Shown here: positions 1 through 8,383 of the stretch, piece after piece
Position numbering within the stretch: position 1 is the stretch's first letter
Layout: each line of letters starts with the position of its first letter
Position numbers and translations under genes: made by a program
Assembly (NCBI RefSeq): GCF_000423065.1
Contig: NZ_KE383973.1
Location: 157,141-221,140 of the forward strand
Source of the DNA: Christiangramia echinicola DSM 19838
GTDB lineage: Bacteria > Bacteroidota > Bacteroidia > Flavobacteriales > Flavobacteriaceae
Reading direction: 5' to 3'
Length of the DNA: 64,000 bases
The notes under the pieces: generated by a model
Seen by the model: only the letters and a program-made list of their open reading frames with translations
What the model was told of the DNA's origin: nothing
Databases searched by the model: none

Positions 1-1
1 T

Positions 2-70
2 CCTGTTACTTGTAGAGTTCTATCAGATGGTGAACAACACGCAGTATCCTTTACGAAACGGAGCGCATAA
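2..70 (+). CDS. Possible 3' end of a gene cut by the left edge
   Basis: A frame open from the left edge gives 22 codons ending in TAA at 68-70, with mostly A or T in third codon positions as in the genes further on. A second frame, 3-98, is also open from the edge, so the frame is not certain. The terminator-like hairpin at 123-150 supports some + strand gene ending here. The product is not recognised. Confidence 0.3.
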   Translation, partial: PVTCRVLSDGEQHAVSFTKRSA

Positions 71-122
71 TTCGCTAAGTATACTTAGTGTAGGTTAAAA
101 GATGAAGCGGGATTTTTTATTA

Positions 123-150
123 ACCCTGTCCGAAAGGATGGAGGTTTTTT
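123..150 (+). terminator. Intrinsic terminator
   Basis: A nine-pair stem with one bulged A and a GAAA tetraloop (132-135) is followed directly by six T residues (145-150). It would end transcription of the gene that enters from the left edge. Confidence 0.6.
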
Positions 151-181
151 GTTTATGGTTTTGTTTTATGTTGTCTGTTGT

Positions 182-207
182 GGGTTCTGGGTTCTGGGTT
201 CTGGGTT
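182..207. repeat. Heptanucleotide tandem repeat
   Basis: Three perfect copies of GGGTTCT and a partial fourth stand in tandem. No gene overlaps it. Confidence 0.8.
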
Positions 208-240
208 TCCTGTGAAGTATTTATGAATTGGAATTTAGAA

Positions 241-277
241 GGAGATTTCTCAGGCACTCTGCTTCTTCGAAATGACA
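241..277 (+). repeat. Dispersed repeat, family A
   Basis: This family-A element begins with GAGATTTCTCAG and ends with CTTCGAAATGACA. The same element recurs at 838-873, 951-988, 1391-1431, 1577-1619 and, in the same orientation, near 48.4-48.8 kb and 50.65 kb. Confidence 0.75.
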
Positions 278-307
278 AACAAATCTGTTGTTCATTTTTA
301 TATGACC

Positions 308-345
308 GTTAGTTGTTACTCTTAGTGCAACGAAGAGTCTTTTAA
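308..345 (+). repeat. Dispersed repeat, family E
   Basis: This copy contains AACGAAGAGTCT preceded by a diverged ACTCTGAGTG segment. It matches 1301-1355, where the similarity continues into the following CGGGATTAGCTT. Confidence 0.65.
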
Positions 346-440
346 TATACGGGGTTAGCTTCTTTTGTACTCTTTTGATCACTATTCGAATGTTAGGATG
401 AGATTGTTCACTTCGCTGCGTTTAAAATGAATATTTATTT

Positions 441-472
441 TTTGCCATACTGAGCCTGTCGAAGTATGAGCA
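441..472 (+). repeat. Dispersed repeat, family D
   Basis: This element can fold with CATACT pairing to AGTATG around GAGCCTGTCGA. Other copies are at 1179-1210 and, diverged, at 1735-1766. Confidence 0.7.
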
Positions 473-748
473 AGTTCGATTAGCGTAAGGAAGATTTTCA
501 GAGAAAGAAGATTTCTTTTTACTTTTTCTTTTTCCTTGATGAAAAAGAAACAAAAGATCAAGGCTTACGAAAGTTTTCCTGATTTTATAGCTTAGGATCT
601 AAATTTTAGGAACTCGCCTTCCAATGTTCAGGATATTAAAAGCTTTCTAGTTGGCTCAAACAGCCTAAAATTTGACGATCCTCTCACTTCAAAATCTATG
701 GAAATCTTTCGATAAGTTTGGATTCTTAATTATTATCTATAGAGTGTT

Positions 749-873
749 GAGATGCTGAATCGAGTTTAGCATAAAAGTTATGTAGGGACGTCACCTTGAA
801 TTTATTTCAGGGTCTCTTTTTGGTTCTGATTAGAAAAGAGATTTCTCAGTCGTTGTGCTCTTTCGAAATGACA
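749..873 (+). repeat. Composite repeat B-C-A, copy 1
   Basis: Three elements occur in fixed order. B (749-772) is a hairpin of the ATGCTGAA/TTCAGCAT type, here diverged. C (791-834) carries the CCTGAA/TTCAGG hairpin and then TTTTTGGTTCTGATTAGA. A (838-873) follows. The same order and spacing recur at 1053-1170 and 1494-1619. Confidence 0.75.
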
Positions 874-950
874 GCAGCAATTTTTATATATCAATAAACA
901 ATGATCCGTTTAGGTGGTTTGGTGTTTGTTGTTTGTGGTTTGGATGGTAG

Positions 951-988
951 GATGAGATTTCTCAGGCGCTCTGCTCCTTCGAAAAGAC
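951..988 (+). repeat. Dispersed repeat, family A
   Basis: This is a close copy of the element at 241-277. It lies 102 bases upstream of a B element, the same spacing as between 1391 and 1494. Confidence 0.7.
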
Positions 989-1052
989 AATTACAATGAA
1001 GAATAAACAATTGTGAGGTGGTGTGTATTCCGTTGTGGATTATAGATAAGTT

Positions 1053-1170
1053 GAGATGCTGAAACGTGTTCAGCATGACGAATAAATATGAACGTAACCC
1101 TGAATTTATTTTAGGATCTCTTTTTGGTTCTGATTAGAAAAAAGATTTCTCACTTCGTTCGAAATGACGA
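1053..1170 (+). repeat. Composite repeat B-C-A, copy 2
   Basis: B at 1053-1080 has intact ATGCTGAA and TTCAGCAT arms. C at about 1096-1140 and a shortened A at 1141-1168 follow. The spacing between elements matches copies 1 and 3 within a few bases. Confidence 0.75.
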
Positions 1171-1178
1171 ATTTAATA

Positions 1179-1210
1179 TTTGCCATGCTGAGCCTGTCGA
1201 AGTATGAGCA
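1179..1210 (+). repeat. Dispersed repeat, family D
   Basis: This is a near-identical copy of 441-472, with CATGCT and AGTATG arms around GAGCCTGTCGA. Confidence 0.7.
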
Positions 1211-1300
1211 ATAAACAATGATCAATTAGCAATTTGGGGTTAACCTTCTCCTTTGTCTGTTATGGGTTCTGATTCTTTATCTTGAATCTGTGGATGAATG

Positions 1301-1355
1301 TTAGTTGTCACTCTGAGTGAAACGAAGAGTCTCATAATAAACGGGATTAGCTTTT
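1301..1355 (+). repeat. Dispersed repeat, family E
   Basis: This is the longer copy of the element at 308-345. It contains GTCACTCTGAGTG and AACGAAGAGTCT. Confidence 0.65.
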
Positions 1356-1390
1356 TTTTAATTTTTTCAATTAATCACTATTCGGATGGC

Positions 1391-1431
1391 AGGATGAGAT
1401 TTCTCAGTCGCTATGCTCCTTCGAAATAACA
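1391..1431 (+). repeat. Dispersed repeat, family A
   Basis: A family-A copy stands 103 bases upstream of the B element at 1494, mirroring the 951/1053 pair. Together they suggest duplication of a unit about 440 bases long. Confidence 0.7.
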
Positions 1432-1493
1432 ATTACAATGAAGAATTAGCAATTGTAGGTGGTGTCTTCTCCGTTGTGGGATATAAATCTTCT

Positions 1494-1619
1494 GAGATGC
1501 TGAAACGAGTTCAGCATGACGTTAAAGTGGTGCGTCACCCTGAATTTATTTCAGGGTCACTTTTTGGTTCTGATTAGAGATGAGATTTCTCACTTCGCTG
1601 CGCTCCGTTCGGAATGACA
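1494..1619 (+). repeat. Composite repeat B-C-A, copy 3
   Basis: This is the best-preserved composite copy. B (1494-1521) has 8-bp hairpin arms. C (1537-1580) has the ACCCTGAA/TTCAGGGT hairpin. A (1577-1619) ends the unit. Confidence 0.75.
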
Positions 1620-1734
1620 ACAGCAATTGGTATTTATTAATTAACAATGATCAGTTTAGGTTGTTTGTGGTTCGTAGTTTATAGGTGGTAGAATACTCAC
1701 ATCGCTACGCTTCGTTCGAAATACAAATTTACCA

Positions 1735-1766
1735 TTTGCCATATTGAGCCTGTCCAAGTATGGGCA
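1735..1766 (+). repeat. Dispersed repeat, family D (diverged)
   Basis: This copy of the 441-472 element differs at several positions, including an altered CCTGTCC core, so its hairpin is weaker. Confidence 0.55.
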
Positions 1767-1865
1767 ACAGCAATTAAACTTAGACACTTATCAATGAGCA
1801 TGGATCTAATTATCAAAAGGGGAAGGTGCTGTAATAAGTTCAGTATGAGGATTAAAAATAAAAGC

Positions 1866-1892
1866 CACCTGAATTTAATTCAGGGTCTTTTT
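1866..1892 (+). repeat. Dispersed repeat, family C (solo)
   Basis: An ACCTGAATTTAATTCAGGGT hairpin is followed by a T-rich run, without a flanking B or A element. It could terminate transcription entering gmd from the left, though no gene feeds into it. Confidence 0.5.
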
Positions 1893-1995
1893 AAAGAGCA
1901 CTGATATATCTTTGGAGGTCTTTTCGACCCCAGGGAGAAATCTTTGAATTAAGAAATTAGAAAAGAATTTAAAATTTATATTTCTCTTCCGGGAA

Positions 1996-2046
1996 AGTTC
2001 AAAATTTATACATTGTAAAAGATTTTGTTAAGTTCAAAAATTTATA
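1996..2046 (+). repeat. Direct repeat overlapping the gmd start
   Basis: AGTTCAAAATTTATA at 1996-2010 is repeated with one extra A at 2031-2046 and runs into the gmd start codon. It may reflect a small duplication in the leader or a binding site. The function is unknown. Confidence 0.5.
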
Positions 2047-3158
2047 TGAAAAAAGCCTTAATTACAGGAATTACCGGACAGGATGGTGCTTACCTTGCAG
2101 AACTTTTATTATCAAAAGGATACGAAGTTCATGGAATTAAAAGGCGCTCCTCGATGTTTAACACCGCAAGAGTTGATCATCTTTATCAGGATCCGCATGA
2201 AAAGAATGTTCGCTTCAAAATGCATTTCGGTGATCTTTCAGATTCTATGAATCTTACGCGAATTATTCAGGAAATACAACCAGATGAGATTTACAACCTT
2301 GGAGCTATGTCCCATGTTAAAGTAAGTTTTGAAACCCCTGAATATACAGGTAATGTAGATGGGCTGGGTACTCTTCGAATTCTTGAGTCTGTAAGATTGT
2401 TGAACTTAGACAAAAAGACACGGATTTACCAGGCATCAACCTCGGAATTATATGGAAAAGTACAGGAAGTACCTCAAAATGAAAAAACACCGTTCTATCC
2501 TCGTAGCCCTTATGGGGTTGCCAAATTATATGCCTACTGGATCACAGTTAATTATCGCGAGGCCTATAATTTATATGCCTGCAACGGCATACTTTTTAAT
2601 CACGAATCCCCAATTAGGGGAGAAACTTTCGTAACCAGAAAAATTACCAGGGCAGCAGCCAGAATAGCACTTGGAATGCAAAATTGTCTTTTTCTGGGAA
2701 ATTTAGATGCGCGACGCGATTGGGGTCATGCCAAGGATTACGTAGAGGCTATGTGGTTAATGCTTCAACAGGATAAAGCCGATGATTACGTGATCGCGAC
2801 CGGGGTTACGACATCAGTTAGAGAGATGGTGAAAATGACCTTTTGTGAATTAGGAATTGAATTAGAATTCTCGGGTATAGGCACAAATGAAAAGGGGATA
2901 GTTATTTCTTGCACTAACTCAGATTATGCATTGAAAAAAGGACAGGTTATTATTAGGATAGATCCTGAATATTATCGACCTACTGAAGTAGATCTGTTAG
3001 TAGGAGACGCGACTAAGTGCAAAGAAATGCTCAATTGGCAACCAAAATATTCATTAGCGGAACTTATAAAGGAAATGGTGAAAGCCGATCTCAATTTTTT
3101 TGAAAAGGAGCAATATTTAAGAGAGGGTGGGCATAGTACCTTAAATTATTTTGAATAG
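2046..3158 (+). CDS. gmd: GDP-mannose 4,6-dehydratase
   Basis: This cytoplasmic enzyme converts GDP-D-mannose to GDP-4-keto-6-deoxy-D-mannose, the first step towards GDP-L-fucose. From the chosen ATG it has 370 residues, the usual length. The Rossmann motif GITGQDG is at residues 8-14. Catalytic S/T-S-E lies at 131-134, YGVAK gives Tyr near 156 and Lys near 160, and the family signature [10 protein letters not shown] is near 222. A TTG seven codons upstream (2025) is also in frame, but the Rossmann strand begins right at the ATG. The fcl gene starts two bases after the stop, so the two are almost certainly co-transcribed. It heads the polysaccharide locus. Confidence 0.96.
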   Translation: MKKALITGITGQDGAYLAELLLSKGYEVHGIKRRSSMFNTARVDHLYQDPHEKNVRFKMHFGDLSDSMNLTRIIQEIQPDEIYNLGAMSHVKVSFETPEYTGNVDGLGTLRILESVRLLNLDKKTRIYQASTSELYGKVQEVPQNEKTPFYPRSPYGVAKLYAYWITVNYREAYNLYACNGILFNHESPIRGETFVTRKITRAAARIALGMQNCLFLGNLDARRDWGHAKDYVEAMWLMLQQDKADDYVIATGVTTSVREMVKMTFCELGIELEFSGIGTNEKGIVISCTNSDYALKKGQVIIRIDPEYYRPTEVDLLVGDATKCKEMLNWQPKYSLAELIKEMVKADLNFFEKEQYLREGGHSTLNYFE

Positions 3159-3160
3159 TT

Positions 3161-4090
3161 ATGGAGAAAAATGCTAAGATCTATATCTCTGGACATAAAG
3201 GCATGGTTGGTTCAGCAATAATTAGAACTTTAAGAAGTAAGGGGTACAAAAATCTTATATACCGAACTTCAAAAGAATTGGATTTAACTAATCAATTAGC
3301 GACAAAAGATTTTTTTCAAAAGGAAAGTCCGGACTATGTTTTTCTTGCGGCTGCTAAGGTTGGCGGTATAGAGGCTAATAATAAATATAGAGCGCAATTC
3401 CTGTATGAGAATTTGATGATTCAGAATAACGTGATTCATCAAAGTTATAAGTACAAGGTTAAAAAACTACTTTTTCTTGCCTCATCCTGTATTTATCCTA
3501 AATTTTCTGAACAGCCCATAAAAGAAGAATATTTACTTTCCGGAAAATTAGAGCCTACCAATGAGGCCTATGCTATCGCTAAGATTGCTGGAATTAAAAT
3601 GTGCGAAACCTATAATTATCAATATGGTTGCAATTTTATTTCAGCGATGCCTACCAATCTTTATGGACCTAATGATAATTATGACCTGAAAAATTCTCAT
3701 GTTTTACCTGCTCTTTTGAAAAAATTTCATAAAGCGAAAATGAATAAAAGTGATTCTGTAAAAGTTTGGGGTTCCGGTGCGCCAAAAAGAGAGTTTTTGC
3801 ATGTAGATGATCTGGCCGACGCTTGCTATTTTATAATGCAGGAATATAATGGCAGGGTAAGCTTAAATATAGGAACTGGAGAAGATATAACCATTAAGGA
3901 ACTTGCACAGCTTATTAGAAATATAACAGGTTTTAAGGGAGGTATTAAATGGGACCTCGATAAGCCAGATGGAACACCAAGAAAATTATTGGATGTTTCT
4001 TTAATTCATAAATTAGGTTGGCATCATAAACTGAATCTAAAGGAAGGTATAAGCCAGGTTTATACTGAAAAATTTCATTCTGATAATTGA
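3161..4090 (+). CDS. fcl: GDP-L-fucose synthase
   Basis: This epimerase-reductase turns GDP-4-keto-6-deoxymannose into GDP-L-fucose using NADPH. Its 309 residues are the normal length. The nucleotide-binding GHKGMVG motif is at residues 11-17, SSCIYP near 108 supplies the catalytic Ser, and YAIAK gives Tyr137 and Lys141. It follows gmd directly, so the pair supplies GDP-fucose. The likely user in this locus is the GT10 fucosyltransferase at 25349-26311. Confidence 0.95.
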   Translation: MEKNAKIYISGHKGMVGSAIIRTLRSKGYKNLIYRTSKELDLTNQLATKDFFQKESPDYVFLAAAKVGGIEANNKYRAQFLYENLMIQNNVIHQSYKYKVKKLLFLASSCIYPKFSEQPIKEEYLLSGKLEPTNEAYAIAKIAGIKMCETYNYQYGCNFISAMPTNLYGPNDNYDLKNSHVLPALLKKFHKAKMNKSDSVKVWGSGAPKREFLHVDDLADACYFIMQEYNGRVSLNIGTGEDITIKELAQLIRNITGFKGGIKWDLDKPDGTPRKLLDVSLIHKLGWHHKLNLKEGISQVYTEKFHSDN

Positions 4091-4172
4091 TTTGGATTAG
4101 AATAAAATAGAATACTTATGCTATGAGTATGCAGATTTATTGGACATTATTTTATTATTTGCCTGTAAAAAC

Positions 4173-4180
4173 TATATTTG
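4173..4180 (+). promoter_or_regulatory. Possible -7 box upstream of wza
   Basis: TATATTTG matches the Bacteroidetes -7 consensus TAnnTTTG exactly and lies in the 100-base gap after fcl. No TTG stands at the expected distance upstream. If real, the transcript would start near 4187, which favours the ATG at 4203 over the GTG at 4191 as the wza start. Confidence 0.35.
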
Positions 4181-4190
4181 TTAAAACAAT

Positions 4191-4991
4191 GTGAAGCCTT
4201 CTATGCGATTTAAATCTTTTTTGTTTTTATTCGCTGCAATACTAGCTCTAACCTCATGCGTATCTACAAAGCAGATGTCCTATCTTCAGGAATATGATGA
4301 AGAGATGGACAGCATAATCCAGGTTCAGCGATTGCGCAAACCATACCGTATACAAACGGGAGATCTTTTAAGTATAAGAGTGAAGGCCCTCGATCAGGAA
4401 CTTGTTGGTATGTTCAATCCTGTCGGTGAAGCAAATCCTAACGCGACAACCGAAGAAGATGTATTTTTTAACGGTTTTACCGTAGATGATCACGGAAATA
4501 TTAGGGTCCCTACGATGGGTGAGATCAACGTGCTGGGTTACACTGAAAAGGAGGTGCGGGAGAAAATAGAAAATAAATTACTCGAAGAATATTTTAAAAA
4601 AGAGGCAAATATTTTTGTTACTGTGAAATTAGCAGGTATCAGGTATACAACCTTAGGTGAGATAGGGCAAGGAAGTCAGGTCATTTATAAAGAGCAGGTG
4701 ACCGTCATGGAAGCTATTGCTAATGCCGGAGGGATCACTGATTATGGCGATAGGGAAAATGTACAGATCATTAGACAATATCCCCAGGGAGAAGAGGTTC
4801 ATCAAATAGATGTAACAAATATTGATGCCTTAAGTAGTCCATATTATTATATTCAGCCAAATGACATGATCGTGGTAAATCCATTACCACAGAAAGCCTT
4901 AGGAGCAGGGACTACTGGTCTAGAGATATTTAGAACAGTGGCAAGTTTATTAGCAGTAGTAACCTCTGTAATAGCGATAACCAGATTGTAA
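4191..4991 (+). CDS. wza: Wza-like polysaccharide export lipoprotein
   Basis: This is an outer-membrane polysaccharide export protein of the Wza/BexD family. A lipoprotein signal peptide ends in the lipobox LTSC (Cys23 from the GTG start). A polysaccharide-export domain starts near residue 55 (YRIQTGDLL), an SLBB-type domain spans about 150-235, and a hydrophobic C-terminal helix covers about 243-266. At 266 residues it is shorter than E. coli Wza, as is usual in Bacteroidetes. The start may be GTG 4191 or ATG 4203; both keep the signal peptide. Its stop overlaps the ATG of the Wzc kinase by one base, tying the two into one export unit. Confidence 0.9.
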   Translation: MKPSMRFKSFLFLFAAILALTSCVSTKQMSYLQEYDEEMDSIIQVQRLRKPYRIQTGDLLSIRVKALDQELVGMFNPVGEANPNATTEEDVFFNGFTVDDHGNIRVPTMGEINVLGYTEKEVREKIENKLLEEYFKKEANIFVTVKLAGIRYTTLGEIGQGSQVIYKEQVTVMEAIANAGGITDYGDRENVQIIRQYPQGEEVHQIDVTNIDALSSPYYYIQPNDMIVVNPLPQKALGAGTTGLEIFRTVASLLAVVTSVIAITRL

Positions 4992-7459
4992 TGGCGCATG
5001 AAGATGATCACATATCCGATGTAGGTTCTACCTTTGACTTTAAGGGCTTTATTCTTAAAGTGATCAGTTACTGGAAGCTCATATTGCTTTCAGTAGGGAT
5101 CAGCCTGGCTGTAGCTTATTATAATAATGTTCGAAAATTACCGGTTTATAGGTTAGGTAACCAGATTTCAATAAAAGACGATCAGAATCCCTTCTTCACT
5201 TCCAATACCAGTCTTACTTTCAATTGGGGAGGAACTTCCGATAAAGTTAATACCGCCATGACAATTTTGAGGTCTCGATCTCATAACGAGGAGGTAGTTG
5301 AAAAACTGCAATTCTATATCAATTATCAGGCCCAGGGTGAATACCAGCGAGTGGATGTTTATGGGCAGACGCCATTTCATATTATAGCTGACACCAATGC
5401 TTACCAGTCCCACAATGTGACCATGAAGATCAAGGTGTTAGACGATGAAAGGTTCAACATTGAGGCCAATATACCTGAGAACCTGGCAAGAACTAATTAT
5501 AAAACCCATGAAACGGATACTCGAAGGACCGAAGCTGGTGAATTTAGTCGTAATTATCTTTTCGGTGAGCATGTAGTTCTGCCCTTTTTCTCAGGTTATG
5601 TAGTAAGAACGGAAATTGGTTCACCAAGTGAGAAACCTTTTTATATCAGTTTTTTACCCTTCAATTCTGCCGTTGGCCGATATAGGAGTGTGGGTATAAG
5701 CCCAGAATCTCAAGGGTCATCTGTATTGAATCTTAGTCAGACTGGTCTTAACAAAGCACGTATAGTGGATTATCTTAACGGTTCGGTAGCGGTTTTAAGT
5801 GAAAATATGTTGGATCGAAAGAACCTTTTTGCTACCAAAACCATTCGCTTTATAGATAGTACTCTGGCAGTTCAGGCCGAACAATTGAAAGCTGTTGAAG
5901 CCGAATTGAATGATTTCAGAAATCAGAACTCTATCTTGGATATCTCCAGTGAAAGTAACCAATTATCGGGACAACTTTCAACTTTGGATTTGAATAAAGA
6001 GAATCTTCGTAGGCAGTTAGCTTATTATGAAAATCTTGAAAGTTACCTGGTCACTCGTGAGGATTATTCCCAAGTACCAGCACCTTCTGTTGCGGGTATA
6101 TCAGAAGGAAGTATTTCAAATGGAGTATCAAAAATCATTCAACTGGCTGAGGAAAGAAGGAATTACCAGTACACCTTAAAGGAAAATTCACCTGTCTTTG
6201 CGGATATCGACCGGCAAATAAATTCAGTCAAGTCCATTCTGCTTGAAAACATAAGTTCATCAAAGGGATTGTTGAGATCTGAACTTAATGACCTTAATCG
6301 GAAGATCTCCCGTCTCGAAGAGCAGGTGGATAAGTTACCTCAAGAAGAGCAGGATTTATTAAAAATACAACGTAAGTATGCGATCAATGAACGCACCTAT
6401 AATATGTTCCTGGAAAAGCGCAGTGAAGCCGGTCTAGTAAAAGCTGCTAATGTGAGTGATGTAATGGTGATCGATAAGGCAAAAGATATTGGAGGAGGAA
6501 GAATAGGACCTGACACCCAACTGAATTATGTAATGGCGGTAATGGTTGGTGGCCTAATCCCATTGACCTTTGTTTTTCTATTGGTATTTTTAAATACGAA
6601 TATTCATAATGCCCAGGAGGTTATTCGATTATCTCCAATTCCTATACTTGGATTGATAGGCCGTAATAAAATAGATTCCAATCTTACTGTATTTGAGAAT
6701 CCAAAATCATCGATAGCTGAAGGTTTCAGAGGATTACGTTCCAGCCTCCAATTTATGTATAAACGGCAAGGGGTTACTGGAGCTAAAACAGTCTTGATTA
6801 CCTCCTCCGTTTCGGGAGAAGGGAAAACCTTTTGTGCGATGAACCTGGCCACAGTATTCGCTTTAAGTGAGAAAAAAACGGTGCTGGTTGGGGTTGACCT
6901 TAGAAAGCCCAAAATTTTTGATGATTTTCACCTGAACAATGACCTGGGAATTGTTAATTATTTGATAGACCAGGCAAGCACCGAAGAGATCATACAGCAG
7001 AGTAAGATTCCATATCTTGACGTTATAACTTCTGGTCCGGTTCCTCCTAATCCGTCGGAACTTTTAATGACCGAAAAAATGAGTGAATTGATAACCCAGT
7101 TAAAAAACGAATATGATTATATCATCCTGGATACCCCACCGGTTGGTATGGTGGCAGATGCACTAAATCTTGTAAAATATGCTGATGCCACTCTTTATTT
7201 AATTAGGCAGGATTATACTAAGCGGGGAATGCTGGAAACCATTAATGAAAAATATTATAAACAGGAAGTGAGGAATATAAGTTTTGTCTTGAACCACTTT
7301 GTTCATCGAGCCAAATATGGCTATGGTTACGGCTACGGCTACGGCTACGGCTATGGCTATGGATATAATAAATACGCTAAAGGTTATTATGGTGCAGCGC
7401 CCACCAGGATTCATCAACTCAAGATGTCTTGGAAGAAATTTATGCGTAATTTTGAGTAA
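4991..7459 (+). CDS. wzc: Wzc-like BY-kinase polysaccharide copolymerase
   Basis: This inner-membrane protein controls chain length and export together with Wza and carries a bacterial tyrosine kinase. An N-terminal Wzz domain has a membrane helix near residues 28-45. A long periplasmic, partly coiled-coil region follows, then a second helix near 515-535 and the cytoplasmic kinase. Walker A (SSVSGEGKT) is near residue 604, Walker A' (VLVGVDLRKPK) near 631 and Walker B (YIILDTPP) near 710. The C-terminal tail has twelve tyrosines within about 25 residues, from codon 776, most in an alternating Tyr-Gly run. These are expected autophosphorylation sites. No cognate phosphatase gene (Wzb or PHP type) is seen in the locus. 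Confidence 0.93.
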   Translation: MAHEDDHISDVGSTFDFKGFILKVISYWKLILLSVGISLAVAYYNNVRKLPVYRLGNQISIKDDQNPFFTSNTSLTFNWGGTSDKVNTAMTILRSRSHNEEVVEKLQFYINYQAQGEYQRVDVYGQTPFHIIADTNAYQSHNVTMKIKVLDDERFNIEANIPENLARTNYKTHETDTRRTEAGEFSRNYLFGEHVVLPFFSGYVVRTEIGSPSEKPFYISFLPFNSAVGRYRSVGISPESQGSSVLNLSQTGLNKARIVDYLNGSVAVLSENMLDRKNLFATKTIRFIDSTLAVQAEQLKAVEAELNDFRNQNSILDISSESNQLSGQLSTLDLNKENLRRQLAYYENLESYLVTREDYSQVPAPSVAGISEGSISNGVSKIIQLAEERRNYQYTLKENSPVFADIDRQINSVKSILLENISSSKGLLRSELNDLNRKISRLEEQVDKLPQEEQDLLKIQRKYAINERTYNMFLEKRSEAGLVKAANVSDVMVIDKAKDIGGGRIGPDTQLNYVMAVMVGGLIPLTFVFLLVFLNTNIHNAQEVIRLSPIPILGLIGRNKIDSNLTVFENPKSSIAEGFRGLRSSLQFMYKRQGVTGAKTVLITSSVSGEGKTFCAMNLATVFALSEKKTVLVGVDLRKPKIFDDFHLNNDLGIVNYLIDQASTEEIIQQSKIPYLDVITSGPVPPNPSELLMTEKMSELITQLKNEYDYIILDTPPVGMVADALNLVKYADATLYLIRQDYTKRGMLETINEKYYKQEVRNISFVLNHFVHRAKYGYGYGYGYGYGYGYGYNKYAKGYYGAAPTRIHQLKMSWKKFMRNFE
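7316..7366 (+). repeat. In-frame TAYGGN hexanucleotide repeat in wzc
   Basis: Eight TAYGGN units and a final TAT encode nine Tyr residues alternating with Gly at the kinase tail. The central units are identical TACGGC copies. Slippage would add or remove Tyr-Gly pairs without breaking the frame. Confidence 0.8.
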
Positions 7460-7461
7460 TT

Positions 7462-8325
7462 ATGATGGAGAATCAAAGTAATGAATGGCTTTACGAAATA
7501 ACCCCTAAACGAAAATTAATAAGTCTCAATTTTCCAGAGATTTGGAGGTATAGAGATCTGCTAATTCTATTTGTTAAGCGTAATATCATAACTGTTTATA
7601 AACAAACAATCCTTGGGCCTCTATGGTATTTAATCCAACCTATGTTTACGGCCATCACCTTTACATTAGTCTTTAATAATATAGCGAATATTCCTACGGG
7701 AAAGGTTCCTCCTTTCTTATTCAACTTGGTGGGCATTACCGCCTGGAATTACTTTAGCCAGTGCTTTATGGGTACTTCTGATACCTTTCGAACTAATGCA
7801 GGTATTTTCGGAAAGGTATATTTCCCCAGGGTTATAATGCCACTATCCAATGTAATTACGAATCTTTTTAAATTTGGAATACAAATAGGTGTGTTATCAG
7901 TGGTATATATTTATGTGATTTGGAGTGATGTTGATATTCAGCCTAATTCTAATTTATTATTATTTCCATTATACGTTTTAATGATGGCTTTATTAGGGTT
8001 AGGTTTAGGAATGATTATTTCTTCTCTTACAACCAAGTATAGAGATCTAAATGTTCTTGTGGGATTCGCAACTTCACTTTTAGTCTATTTTTCTGCAGTT
8101 CCATATCCCCTAAGTGAAGTTTCCAAAAAAATGCCGGAATGGGACTGGGTTGTTAAATACAATCCTTTAACTCAAATAATAGAGGGTTTTAGATTTATGA
8201 TGTTAGATACAGGTATTTTCAGTTGGACCGGCTTTTTTTATACTTTTAGTGTATCTATAATTCTGTTTCTATTTGGATTGGTTATTTTTAATAGAACTGA
8301 AAAGAACTTTATTGATACGGTATAG
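7462..8325 (+). CDS. wzm: ABC-2 type polysaccharide exporter permease
   Basis: This is the membrane subunit of an ABC transporter that moves lipid-linked O-antigen or capsule across the inner membrane. It has 287 residues and about six hydrophobic segments. The conserved start of the family (RDLLILFVKRNIITVYKQT, then LGPLWYLIQP) is visible at about residues 33-60. The start is ATG 7462 or 7465, two to five bases after the wzc stop. Its ATPase partner Wzt is at 10957, separated by three tailoring genes. Base composition is clearly more AT-rich than wzc. Confidence 0.9.
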   Translation: MMENQSNEWLYEITPKRKLISLNFPEIWRYRDLLILFVKRNIITVYKQTILGPLWYLIQPMFTAITFTLVFNNIANIPTGKVPPFLFNLVGITAWNYFSQCFMGTSDTFRTNAGIFGKVYFPRVIMPLSNVITNLFKFGIQIGVLSVVYIYVIWSDVDIQPNSNLLLFPLYVLMMALLGLGLGMIISSLTTKYRDLNVLVGFATSLLVYFSAVPYPLSEVSKKMPEWDWVVKYNPLTQIIEGFRFMMLDTGIFSWTGFFYTFSVSIILFLFGLVIFNRTEKNFIDTV

Positions 8326-8383
8326 AACTTAGAATCTAAATCAAAATGTCAGTCATGAAATTATTTCGCTTTATATCAAATCC

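Larger units (their letters stand above)
71..2045. other. Repeat-filled intergenic region
   Basis: No convincing coding sequence lies here. The stretch is built from at least five short repeat families (listed separately as A to E), several of them hairpin-forming and recurring in the same order. Short open frames, such as one at 891-1076 on the minus strand, are made of repeat sequence. Between repeats the sequence is AT-rich with no recognisable feature. A TAnnTTTG box at 1907-1914 lacks a matching upstream TTG element. Confidence 0.75.

Noticed and set aside
891..1076. Minus-strand open frame of 61 codons
   Set aside because: It is composed of the dispersed repeat elements, has no domain and no promoter, and is typical of chance frames through repeats.
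2025..2048. TTG start for gmd
   Set aside because: The frame is open, but the ATG at 2046 begins directly before the Rossmann strand, as usual in Gmd proteins.
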